39,448 nt of DNA from JBCBTJ01 sp964597685 (GCA_964597685.1 CAZQZC010000003.1:1-39448); one strand, 5' to 3'; numbered from the stretch's first letter, positions 32,719-39,448 are shown. Made by a program: numbers and translations. Notes: a model not told the origin generated them from the letters alone.

Positions 32719-33689
32719 AAGCCGCGCCGCACCAGCGTTTCGGGGCCTTTCGGGTAATCGATCGTCACCTCGGCCTCGGGATAGCGCTGGTCTTCGGGCG
32801 GAGGAGAAAACCGCCACGTTAGCATCGTGACCGGCATAACAGGTTCCCGTCGCTTGCCCGCGGGATCGAACACGGTCCATCGCAGGCACCAAAGTTCCGA
32901 TGAATCGGTCAGATCAAAGCGTCCGTTGGCGGATCTGTCAGCTGCAAAGGCTGCGCGCACCGCATCCCATTCTGCGGCGGCTTTGAAGCGATCGCTGTCT
33001 TCGGGGTGGTCGTTCGGCGGGTCGATAATCAGGGTCTTCGCGAGCGCCTCGCCGTTCAAGAGCTGGCGCACCTCCCATAGCGTGCCCATGCGGGAGGAGG
33101 GGAGCAGGACGATCAGGCGCGCGGCGTCGACAAGTCGGCGCACGGCGTCTCGCCATTCGGTATCTTGGACCAGGATACGGCCGGCGCCTTGGTGCTCCAT
33201 CGGCGCGCCAAGCGCGACCAGCGGTCCAATCGGCCGCAGCGCCCATTCGATCTCCGCCTCCAGCTCCGCGCGGTCGTCCCCGATCGCAATATGCGTAACG
33301 TCGCCAGCCGCCAGAGGCGTGGCGAACGCCGCCGACTGATCGATCTCGTCGGTCGAGGCGAAGGGCCGGAGGTACAAGCAGAAGGGCTGCGGCGCGCCGC
33401 CCGCTTTGAGGGTTCGCCACACGCGTTCGGCGATCAGGTCGCGTCGCCTTTGGGAGAACCACGTTGCAAGGTCGAGCAACAACGCCGCCATAAGGGCGCC
33501 TATGCACAGCGATCCAACAAAAAAGCCCAGGGCCAGAAGGCTGCTGCGGTCCGGGCCAGCCGCCCCCCACACCGCGATCCAGGCGCCGGCCATGATGGCC
33601 GCCAGCGCGCCCAACTGGCTTGCAGCGCGCCCGCGACTGGCTTCCGACGGTCGTTTTGTACGCGCCGCCAAACGCTTCAGACCGAGCAT
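32712..33689 (-). CDS. Membrane-anchored protein with a TIR-like domain, unknown function
   Basis: The 325-residue protein has two membrane helices (about 25-44 and 50-74), a basic cytoplasmic stretch (SQRRRDLIAERVW), and then an alpha/beta domain from about 102 to 225. In that domain FCLYLRPFASTDE forms the first strand and loop, and RLIVLLPSSRMGTLWEVRQLL (191-211) follows a helix with DTEWRDAVRRLVDAA. This last block resembles the TIR pattern of a hydrophobic strand, Ser, then W-x-x-E-L, with Glu206 as the equivalent of the catalytic/conserved Glu. I have seen LYLR-F-type proteins annotated only as hypothetical. The C-terminal 70 residues are beta-rich. No effector or defence gene is adjacent. 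A TIR-like fold is inferred from motif, not proven. Confidence 0.7.
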   Translation of the reverse strand: MLGLKRLAARTKRPSEASRGRAASQLGALAAIMAGAWIAVWGAAGPDRSSLLALGFFVGSLCIGALMAALLLDLATWFSQRRRDLIAERVWRTLKAGGAPQPFCLYLRPFASTDEIDQSAAFATPLAAGDVTHIAIGDDRAELEAEIEWALRPIGPLVALGAPMEHQGAGRILVQDTEWRDAVRRLVDAARLIVLLPSSRMGTLWEVRQLLNGEALAKTLIIDPPNDHPEDSDRFKAAAEWDAVRAAFAADRSANGRFDLTDSSELWCLRWTVFDPAGKRREPVMPVTMLTWRFSPPPEDQRYPEAEVTIDYPKGPETLVRRGFY

Positions 33690-33763
33690 AACGTCCGTTC
33701 TACTGTTTCCACCCCGAACTGATTTGTATCAGGTCAGCGCGCATCAGGAACCGGAAATCGCTG

Positions 33764-34108
33764 TTACTCGCTGATCGCTTGCGCGTCACGCTCGCCGGTG
33801 CGGATTCGGACCACGGTCTCCAGCGACCGGACGAAGATCTTTCCGTCGCCGATCGTTCCGGTGTTCGCCGCATTGGTGATCGCTTCGATCAACCGCTCCG
33901 CAGCGTCGTCATTGCAAGCGACTTCGATTTGAACCTTGGGCAGTAGGCGCACCTCGTACTCCGCCCCTCGGTAAACTTCCGTCTTGCCCTGCTGGCGGCC
34001 ATAGCCGCGCACTTCCGAAACGGTCAGGCCGGATGCGCCGGCTTCCGTCAAGGCGTCTACCACGGCGTCTAGCCGGCTTGGCTTGAAAATGGCGGTCACC
34101 AATTTCAT
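33764..34108 (-). CDS. P-II family nitrogen regulatory protein
   Basis: This 114-residue protein is a P-II signal transducer of the GlnB/GlnK type, which forms trimers that bind ATP/ADP and 2-oxoglutarate and control nitrogen metabolism. The T-loop contains the uridylylation-site Tyr51 in YRGAEYE (with Tyr46 before it), and NTGTIGDGKIFV and RIRTGERDAQAI match the B- and C-loops. The ATG at 34108 gives the standard MKLVTAIFKP start. Neither glnA nor amtB is next to it, so GlnB and GlnK cannot be told apart. It lies 42 bases after the methyltransferase gene on the same strand. Confidence 0.94.
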   Translation of the reverse strand: MKLVTAIFKPSRLDAVVDALTEAGASGLTVSEVRGYGRQQGKTEVYRGAEYEVRLLPKVQIEVACNDDAAERLIEAITNAANTGTIGDGKIFVRSLETVVRIRTGERDAQAISE

Positions 34109-34150
34109 CGGTCGTGCTCCGGCCATGGTCCCATGAAGATTTGTCGCGCG

Positions 34151-35008
34151 TCAGTCGTCATCGGTCAATCTGCGCCCAGCGTCCTCGCAAATTGGACGCT
34201 CAGGCGCCTGCTGTTTTGGCGCATTCGCCAGACCTTTGCGCGTTCGCGCGGCATGTGCGCCGGACAGACTAAGTTCAACCGCGCCGCCGCGCGGATCGAT
34301 GTAAAGGCGTTTCACCGCCTCCACCATCACCACGCCTCCGAACGCGTTACGCGTCGATTCGCCAAAACTCTCCCACACGCTCGACAAGGCGATATTCAGC
34401 GACCACGGGATGGGCGGCGTGTGCAGGGCGTGGGTCCACGCCGTCGTCTGAAACAACGAGTTTTCCAGCAGGGTCGACAATTGGGCGCGAGTCCACGGTC
34501 GGCCATGGCCAAAAGGCGTCGCTTCCGCCCGCGCCCAAAGGCCGCGTCGATTGGCGGCCACGACGAGCAAGCGGCCCTCCGGCGCCGTGACGCGCCAGAT
34601 CTCGCGAAGCATGGCGCGCGGAGAGTCGGCTTCCTCGAGGGCGTGGGCAAGCACGACGCGATCGAACATCTGGTCTGCGAACGGCAACCGCGCATCGTCG
34701 CTCAAAATCGCGACATTGCCGCGGTCCGCCAGATCCCATGGCGCCGCGCCTTGGGCGAAGGGCATGATCGCGGCTGACCGGCGCGCGCCGCGGCAAAGTC
34801 CGCCGACAACGGGCGCGGGATATCCGATCCCCAGCAATGACTGGCCTTGGACGCTCGACCAGAGCGCTTCGGCGCGGTTCGACAGCACGTTCGCGGCCAA
34901 CTTTCCCAACGGCGAGGCGTAGAACGCCGCCAGGTCGGATGACCGCTGACGCGTTGGACCGACTGTGCTAGCCGGGTGCTTGTCCGAACGAACCGAGAGG
35001 AACGCCAT
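34151..35008 (-). CDS. Class I SAM-dependent methyltransferase
   Basis: The protein of about 285 residues has the methyltransferase pattern SLLGIGYPAPVVG (motif I region), NVAILSDDARLPFADQMFDRVVLAHALEEADSPRAMLREIWRV and LLVVAANRRGLWAR. It belongs to the group conserved beside gloB in alphaproteobacteria, marked by DLAAFYASPLG near the N-terminus. The C-terminal tail is Arg/Ala-rich. The ATG at 35008 is the nearest possible start; it is back to back with the gloB ATG, and no GTG or TTG lies between it and the conserved DLAAFY. The substrate is unknown. It is probably co-transcribed with the P-II gene downstream. Confidence 0.82.
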   Translation of the reverse strand: MAFLSVRSDKHPASTVGPTRQRSSDLAAFYASPLGKLAANVLSNRAEALWSSVQGQSLLGIGYPAPVVGGLCRGARRSAAIMPFAQGAAPWDLADRGNVAILSDDARLPFADQMFDRVVLAHALEEADSPRAMLREIWRVTAPEGRLLVVAANRRGLWARAEATPFGHGRPWTRAQLSTLLENSLFQTTAWTHALHTPPIPWSLNIALSSVWESFGESTRNAFGGVVMVEAVKRLYIDPRGGAVELSLSGAHAARTRKGLANAPKQQAPERPICEDAGRRLTDDD

Positions 35009-35768
35009 GCTCGAAGTCCACCAATTTCCCTGCCTGTCGGACAATTACGGCTTTTTGGCCCATGATTCCACGACTGGCGAGACCGCGACGATCGACACGC
35101 CCGATGCAGAAGAGATTCTTCGCCAGGCGAACTCGAAGAATTGGCGCATCACCGCCATCTGGAACACACATTGGCATCCAGACCACGCCGGCGGCAATGA
35201 GCGGATCAAAGCGGAGACCGGGTGCCAGGTGATTGGACCGGCCGGCGAGGCCGAAAAAATCCCAGCCCTCGACCGCGCCGTGTCAGGCGGCGACACAGTG
35301 ACGCTGGGCGGTCTCACAGCGGACATTCTCGACGTTCCGGGCCACACGCTCGGCCATATCGCCTTCCATATTCCAGAAGCGCACACCGCCTTTGTGGGCG
35401 ACGCCGTCTTCGCGCTTGGCTGCGGACGGGTGTTCGAGGGCACGCCGCCGCAAATGTGGGAGAGCCTGAAGCGCCTTCGCGCTCTGCCCGCCGACACGAT
35501 CCTGCATTGCGCCCATGAGTACACACAGGCGAACGCTCGGTTCGCCGAGACCATTGACCCCGACAATAAGGCGCTTGCCGCCTACATCGCAGAAATCGAC
35601 GCCAAACGGGCGCGCAAGGAGCCAACGGTGCCCATGCCGCTTGCGCGTGAGATCGAAACCAATCCGTTCCTTCGCGCCGACGATCCCGCTTTGCAGGCCG
35701 CGATGGGCCATACAGGAGATGCCGCGGCGACATTCGCTGAAATTCGCGGCCGCAAGGACCGGTTCTAA
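35007..35768 (+). CDS. gloB: Hydroxyacylglutathione hydrolase (glyoxalase II)
   Basis: This 253-residue enzyme hydrolyses S-lactoylglutathione to lactate and glutathione, the second step of methylglyoxal removal. The metal site THWHPDH (54-60) is intact, along with GHTLGHIAFH, the FVGDAVFALGCGRVFEGTPPQMWESL block and CAHEYTQANARFA. NPFLRADDP near the end is typical of GloB. GAGAGG precedes the ATG at 35007. It is followed by a dioxygenase gene after 2 bases. Glyoxalase I, if it exists, is not the adjacent gene. Confidence 0.95.
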   Translation: MLEVHQFPCLSDNYGFLAHDSTTGETATIDTPDAEEILRQANSKNWRITAIWNTHWHPDHAGGNERIKAETGCQVIGPAGEAEKIPALDRAVSGGDTVTLGGLTADILDVPGHTLGHIAFHIPEAHTAFVGDAVFALGCGRVFEGTPPQMWESLKRLRALPADTILHCAHEYTQANARFAETIDPDNKALAAYIAEIDAKRARKEPTVPMPLAREIETNPFLRADDPALQAAMGHTGDAAATFAEIRGRKDRF

Positions 35769-35770
35769 CA

Positions 35771-36340
35771 ATGGGTGCGGACGCGCCGGCGCGCGATCGC
35801 TTTGAGCATATCGCGGCTGCGAAGGGACTGTTTTCGACGGCCGAGATCGATCAATTGATCGCCTATGGCGCCGACAAGCTGACGGAAGCGCGCATGCATG
35901 GCGGCCAGGACGCAAGCGTGCGCCGGTCAAGCGCGGCATGGCTGGACCCGCGTGAAGGTTTTGGCTGGGTGGGCGAGAAGATCCTGCGCGCCGCCAAAGG
36001 CTTCAACGACCGGTTCTTCGGATTGGATCTGGTTGGCATTGAGGGCGGCGTCCAGCTGGCGCGCTACGACGCGGACAATCGCGGCTTCTACGATTGGCAC
36101 ATGGACGCAGGTCCTCAAGCGCCGCGCCGCAAGCTCTCTATCTCGGTCCAACTGAGCGCGCCGGACGATTATGAGGGCGGGGATCTCGAGTTCTTCTTCC
36201 GCAACACGCCCGTCAGCGCGGATCGAGACAAAGGCCTGATCATCGCGTTTCCCAGCGTGATCATGCACCGGGTGGCGCCCGTGACGCGCGGGGCGCGCTA
36301 CAGCCTGGTCGCCTGGATCGAAGGCCCGGCTTGGCGATGA
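35771..36340 (+). CDS. PKHD-type Fe(II)/2-oxoglutarate dioxygenase
   Basis: The 189-residue protein is a small jelly-roll oxygenase. The iron ligands are His110 and Asp112 (FYDWHMDAG) and His166 (SVIMHRVAP); Arg176 (TRGARYSLVAW) would bind 2-oxoglutarate. KLSISVQLSAPDDYEGGDLEFFF is typical of PKHD/P4H-like hydroxylases. Its substrate, protein or small molecule, is unknown. It starts 2 bases after gloB and overlaps the cupin gene by 4 bases (ATGA). Confidence 0.9.
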   Translation: MGADAPARDRFEHIAAAKGLFSTAEIDQLIAYGADKLTEARMHGGQDASVRRSSAAWLDPREGFGWVGEKILRAAKGFNDRFFGLDLVGIEGGVQLARYDADNRGFYDWHMDAGPQAPRRKLSISVQLSAPDDYEGGDLEFFFRNTPVSADRDKGLIIAFPSVIMHRVAPVTRGARYSLVAWIEGPAWR

Positions 36341-36774
36341 TCGCAGGCGATCTCGGCGCGAAGGAAATCATCCGGCTCTTGAGCTTGGAGCCGCATCCTG
36401 AAGGTGGGTGGTACCGAGAAACCTATCGCGCTGAGACCTTGGGCCGCCCGACGTCGACGGCGATCTATTATCTGCTTCAGGCGGATGAAGTGTCGGCCTG
36501 GCACCGGGTCGACGCCGACGAGATGTGGCTCTGGCACGCCGGCGCGGGGTTGGCGTTGACCATTTCACCGCCCGATGGAGCAGGCGCGACAGCGCATCGG
36601 CTGGGCGCGGCGCTTCGTGATCGCTTCCAGCCTCAAGTCATCGTTCCGGCTAGACACTGGCAAACGGCCGAAAGCTTGGGAGCGTGGACGTTGGTGAGCT
36701 GCGTCGTGGCGCCGGGATTTCAGTTCGAGGGCTTTGAATTGGCCCCGCCGGACTGGCGGCCGGGGGTGAGATAG
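36337..36774 (+). CDS. Cupin of the DUF985 family
   Basis: This 145-residue protein is a single-domain cupin. It begins with IIRLLSLEPHPEGGWYRETYRA, has STAIYYLLQADEVSAWHRVDADEMWLWHAGAGL, where His and Glu residues form the cupin metal site, and ends VVAPGFQFEGFELAPPDWRPG. That pattern is characteristic of DUF985 proteins. The function is unknown. The start at 36337 overlaps the dioxygenase stop (ATGA). The 60 bases after it hold a Pho-box-like element. Confidence 0.9.
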   Translation: MIAGDLGAKEIIRLLSLEPHPEGGWYRETYRAETLGRPTSTAIYYLLQADEVSAWHRVDADEMWLWHAGAGLALTISPPDGAGATAHRLGAALRDRFQPQVIVPARHWQTAESLGAWTLVSCVVAPGFQFEGFELAPPDWRPGVR

Positions 36775-36816
36775 CGCGCGCTTTCCACAACTAGGCCGGT
36801 GGACCCAGCGCCCGGG

Positions 36817-36834
36817 CTGTCATAAAACCGTCAT
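36817..36834 (+). promoter_or_regulatory. Near-consensus Pho box directly before the CYTH-CHAD start codon
   Basis: CTGTCATAAAACCGTCAT has the 7-4-7 layout of a PhoB site: CTGTCAT, four A, then CCGTCAT, differing from the CTGTCAT repeat at one base. It ends at 36834, and the ATG of the CYTH-CHAD gene begins at 36835. For an activated promoter the box would normally end about 20 bases before the transcription start, so this spacing is odd: PhoB could repress here, or the start site differs. The sequence match is direct; PhoB binding is inferred. Confidence 0.55.
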
Positions 36835-38379
36835 ATGGCTCAAAACACCGAAATCGAATTCAAGGCTCATGTGGAGCCTGAAGCGCTTGCCGATCTGCGC
36901 CGGTCCGACGATTTGCGAACGGGCGCGATCGCTCGCCCCATTACGCGGCTGATCCGGTCAGTCTATTTCGACACGCCCGATCGCAGGCTTCAGACGGCCG
37001 ACGTCTCGTTGCGGCTTAGACGTCAGGGCGGCGAATGGGTGCAGACGGTTAAGCTGAAGCGTCAGCGGAAGTCCGGCTTGCACCGTGTCGACGAAATCAA
37101 CGATCAGACCGCGGTGGGAACGCCGGACCTCGACATTGTCTCGGATTCGCCGGTGCGCAAGCGGGTCCGTAAGGCCGTTGCCGGGGCCGAGCTCGAACCG
37201 GTCTTCGAAACCGCCGTTCGGCGCACCTCCCGGCGTATCCGCCTGGAGGACGGATCGGAAGTCGAGTTGGCGATCGATACCGGCGACATCAAAGCCGGCG
37301 AAGCGTCCACGCCCGTCAGCGAGATTGAAATCGAACTCCTGTCTGGCGCGCCGGAGGCGGTCTACACATTGGCGCGGACGGTCTTTGCGCGTCATCCGGG
37401 TCTCTTTGTCATGACCAGCAAGGCGTCGCGCGGGTTCTCCCTGTGCGAGATCGGCCCGGCCGGCGATCCAAGACCGCGCAAAACGTCCCGGCTGCAGGCC
37501 GTCGAGGCTGAAACCTCGGGCGAGGCGTTTCAGAGACTCGCCGCCAGCCTTGCCGACGCCGTCGCCGTCAATCTCTATCTGACGCTCACGTCCGACGTTC
37601 GCGAAGGGCCGCATCAATTACGCGTCTCCCTTGGTCGGCTGCGCTGCCTTGTCTCAGCCTTCGCTGACATTTTGGATCCCGACTTCGCTGCGTCGATCGA
37701 GCGCGAAGCCAAGCGCCTGCGCGCGATCGTGGCGCCGCTGCGCGACGCCGACGTTCTGCTAGAGGACGTCGTTCGCCCTGCAGCGGATGCGAAACCGGAG
37801 CTTGGCGGGCTGGTCTCCGCGCTCGAAGCGCATCGGGAGGCGCGCCGCGCCGAGGTGCGTCGGGCGTTGCTGGAGGCGGACGCCAACCCGTTCGTCATCG
37901 ACCTCTATCGCGGCCTCGACTTCGGCGGCTGGCGACCGAGCGGAAAAAAGCGGCTTCGCCGACTTGAAGCGCCTGTCCATGACGTCGCAGCCGATCACCT
38001 GACGCATCTTTGGGCTCATCTCGCGGACGCAGCTCAAGGCATGAAATCTCAAACCCTGGAGCAGCGCCACGCCATGCGCCGGCGGGTGCGGAAACTGCGC
38101 TATGCGACGTTGATGCTCGGTGCGCCGGCGGGCGTCCAAGGCGCCGACTTCACTCGCGGGCTGTCCGCGCTTCAGGACACCTTGGGTTTTCTCAACGACC
38201 TGACGCTGATCGATCAGCTCATTGCAATAAGTGGCGTCGACGAGCGGGCGCGCGCCAAGCTCGTCTCCGCCTTGCGCAAAGCGCATGGCAAACGCGCCGA
38301 CGCGGCTTGGGAGGCCGCCCGAACGCGATGGAAAGCGCTCAAGAAAACGCCGCGCTGGTGGGACGGAACAGCGTCCTAG
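36835..38379 (+). CDS. CYTH-CHAD domain protein, probable polyphosphate-binding or triphosphatase
   Basis: The 514-residue protein has a CYTH domain at the N-terminus with the ExExK motif EIEFK (Glu6, Glu8, Lys10), followed by the SVYFDTPDRRLQTADVSLRLRRQGGEWVQTVKL barrel strands and IEIELLSGAPEAVYTLA. A CHAD domain occupies about 235-505, with GPHQLRVSLGRLRCL, RDADVLLEDVV and HAMRRRVRKLRYATLML. CYTH tunnels hydrolyse inorganic triphosphate, and CHAD helices bind polyphosphate. It probably acts on or with polyphosphate. A Pho-box-like site abuts its start. Its stop shares CTAG with the convergent phaB. No earlier start fits, since the motif is at residue 6. Confidence 0.9.
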   Translation: MAQNTEIEFKAHVEPEALADLRRSDDLRTGAIARPITRLIRSVYFDTPDRRLQTADVSLRLRRQGGEWVQTVKLKRQRKSGLHRVDEINDQTAVGTPDLDIVSDSPVRKRVRKAVAGAELEPVFETAVRRTSRRIRLEDGSEVELAIDTGDIKAGEASTPVSEIEIELLSGAPEAVYTLARTVFARHPGLFVMTSKASRGFSLCEIGPAGDPRPRKTSRLQAVEAETSGEAFQRLAASLADAVAVNLYLTLTSDVREGPHQLRVSLGRLRCLVSAFADILDPDFAASIEREAKRLRAIVAPLRDADVLLEDVVRPAADAKPELGGLVSALEAHREARRAEVRRALLEADANPFVIDLYRGLDFGGWRPSGKKRLRRLEAPVHDVAADHLTHLWAHLADAAQGMKSQTLEQRHAMRRRVRKLRYATLMLGAPAGVQGADFTRGLSALQDTLGFLNDLTLIDQLIAISGVDERARAKLVSALRKAHGKRADAAWEAARTRWKALKKTPRWWDGTAS

Positions 38380-39101
38380 CCCGCGATGTATTGCGCCCCG
38401 TTCACCGTCATCGTGGCGCCTGTGATGAAGGCGGCTTCGTCGCTGGCCAAATAGGCCGTCATCGAGGCGATCTCTTCGGCTTTGCCGAGACGTCCGACGG
38501 GGATCGTCGCGATGATGCCTTTGAGCACGTCCTCCGGCACCGCGGCGACCATCTCGGTGTCGATATAGCCGGGCGCGACGCAATTCACGGTGATTCCCTT
38601 GCGCGCGCCCTCTTGGGCCAGCGCCTTGGTGAAGCCGATCAGGCCGGCCTTGGCGGCGGAATAATTCACCTGGCCGAATTGGCCCTTCTGTCCGTTGATC
38701 GAGGAGATGTTGATCACACGGCCGAAGCCGCGGTCTCGCATGCCGTTCCAAACGCTGCGCGTGACATTGAACGCCGAGGTCAGATCGACGCCGATCACCT
38801 TGTCCCATTGCTCCTTCGACATTTTGTGGAAGGGGCCGTCCCACGTGATCCCGGCGTTGTTGACGACAACATCGACCGGTCCCAAGGCGCTTTCAATGTC
38901 GGCGACCCCCGCGTTGACCGCGTCGAAGTCAGAGACGTCGAACTTAAAGCAGCGCACCCCTGTCTCTTGTTCGCAGAGCCGCGCCGCATCGTCGTTGCCG
39001 CCGTAATTGGCGGCCACGTCATAGCCCTTGGCCTTCAAAGTCTCGCTGATCGCCCGCCCGATACCCCGGGTTCCGCCTGTCACAAGCGCCGTTCGCGCCA
39101 T
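38376..39101 (-). CDS. phaB: Acetoacetyl-CoA reductase PhaB
   Basis: This 241-residue NADPH-dependent SDR reduces acetoacetyl-CoA to (R)-3-hydroxybutyryl-CoA, the step before PHB polymerisation. The cofactor site is GGTRGIG (9-15), NNAG is at 80-83, and the active site has Ser132/Ser133 with Tyr146 and Lys150 (NYSAAKAG). INGQKGQFGQVNYSAAKAGLIGFTKALA and the ITWDGPFHKMSKEQWDKV segment are characteristic of PhaB rather than FabG. It diverges from phaR across 166 bases that carry two dyads. Confidence 0.93.
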   Translation of the reverse strand: MARTALVTGGTRGIGRAISETLKAKGYDVAANYGGNDDAARLCEQETGVRCFKFDVSDFDAVNAGVADIESALGPVDVVVNNAGITWDGPFHKMSKEQWDKVIGVDLTSAFNVTRSVWNGMRDRGFGRVINISSINGQKGQFGQVNYSAAKAGLIGFTKALAQEGARKGITVNCVAPGYIDTEMVAAVPEDVLKGIIATIPVGRLGKAEEIASMTAYLASDEAAFITGATMTVNGAQYIAG

Positions 39102-39151
39102 ATCTTCCTCCCCTTCGCCGTGTTCGCGATGTTTTCACTTGTTCGGCCTAA

Positions 39152-39207
39152 CGCAATTGTGCGGCTGGCCGCCACCGCATCATTGGTCGATCGGTGCAAA
39201 ATATGCA
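39152..39207. promoter_or_regulatory. Two GCA/TGC dyads between phaB and phaR, candidate PhaR sites
   Basis: CGCAATTGTGCG (39152-39163) is an inverted repeat with 4-bp arms, and TGCA-AAATA-TGCA (39195-39207) is a second one about 40 bases away. Known PhaR operators are described as TGC-rich dyads, so these are plausible sites for autoregulation of phaR and control of phaB. I cannot align them with a verified motif for this species. Confidence 0.4.
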
Positions 39208-39267
39208 AAGTTTAAGACAGTAGAAATCCCAATAGCCCGGGCGCGGGGCTCAAAAAAGGCGGCGATC

Positions 39268-39448
39268 ATGGCCAAAGGAAACGGGGCCGACAGCCCGATC
39301 ATCATAAAAAAGTACGCCAACCGGCGTCTCTACGATACGTCTACATCGTCGTACGTCACTCTGGACCACTTGTCGGATCTGGTCCGGAAAGGCGTTGATT
39401 TCGAGGTTCGCGACGCGAAGTCAGGCGAAGATCTGACCCGTGCGGTTT
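39268..39448 (+). CDS. phaR: PHB synthesis repressor PhaR, N-terminal part
   Basis: The window ends after 60 codons of this gene. The visible N-terminus PIIIKKYANRRLYDT and SYVTLDHLSDLVRKGVDFEV, then DAKSGEDLTRAV, is the PhaR/PHB_acc_N DNA-binding domain. PhaR represses phasin and PHB genes and binds PHB granules, so free polymer relieves repression. The ATG at 39268 gives the usual start, with AAAAAAGGCGGCG just before it. The C-terminal polymer-binding part lies beyond the window. Confidence 0.92.
   Translation, partial: MAKGNGADSPIIIKKYANRRLYDTSTSSYVTLDHLSDLVRKGVDFEVRDAKSGEDLTRAV

Noticed and set aside
38010..39215. A 401-codon open frame on the plus strand covering phaB in antisense
   Set aside because: It overlaps both CYTH-CHAD and phaB, which are well supported, and has no domain.

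Overview
The window looks like ordinary chromosome from an alphaproteobacterium. It is GC-rich, densely packed and full of 4-base ATGA/GTGA overlaps. Signs of the class are the trmD-rplS pair, an MJ0042/DUF3426 zinc-ribbon protein beside ftsEX, DUF2125, a CC0125/CC1285-type lipoprotein, hisC divergent from metX-metW, gloB beside a methyltransferase, and phaB facing phaR. The Tad/Cpa genes and PHB genes would suit Caulobacterales, Parvularculales or a related order, but I cannot fix the order by reading. I saw no phage, transposon, CRISPR array or clear sign of recent transfer.

Layout. 1-1.4 kb: the 3' part of tRNA-Gly(CCC), then trmD-rplS. 1.4-7.2 kb: an OxyR-like LysR regulator diverges from a leucine-pathway block (leuC, a small secreted protein, a GST, a VOC protein, leuD, a YgiN-like monooxygenase). 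A perfect 13-bp terminator hairpin with six T lies just before leuC. 7.3-14.4 kb (minus strand): a tightly overlapped Tad/Cpa pilus operon, cpaB-cpaC-short cpaD-like lipoprotein-cpaE-cpaF-tadB-tadC, with no pilin or prepilin peptidase in view. 14.6-16.9 kb: a two-subunit-type acyl-CoA dehydrogenase pair. 16.9-18.2 kb (minus): hpt and the zinc-ribbon gene. 18.2-22.8 kb: ftsE-ftsX-ydcF-plsC-DUF2125-AlkA-like glycosylase, nearly all overlapping, then an HNH endonuclease and DUF3429. 24.0-25.3 kb (minus): exoD and dsbB. Then tRNA-Leu(CAA) and an SDR. 26.3-30.9 kb (minus): a CPBP protease-like protein, a lipoprotein, an (R)-enoyl-CoA hydratase-like protein, a Baeyer-Villiger monooxygenase and hisC. 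31.0-32.7 kb: metX-metW. 32.7-35.0 kb (minus): a membrane protein with a TIR-like motif, a P-II protein and a methyltransferase. 35.0-38.4 kb: gloB, a 2-oxoglutarate dioxygenase, a DUF985 cupin and a CYTH-CHAD protein. The end holds phaB (minus) and the start of phaR (plus).

How the genes work together. leuC and leuD encode the two halves of isopropylmalate isomerase. metX and metW start methionine synthesis. The Tad genes encode secretin, ATPases and platform of a Flp-type pilus. ftsEX acts in division, with envelope/lipid genes behind it. phaB and phaR make and control PHB, and the adjacent CYTH-CHAD protein probably binds polyphosphate.

Points most worth a second look: a near-consensus Pho box that abuts the CYTH-CHAD start codon; the membrane-anchored TIR-like protein at 32712-33689; the OxyR-like regulator without redox cysteines; the possible leuC attenuator; the reduced CpaD; and CpaE without its Walker lysine. 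I did not find a clearly new multi-gene system.
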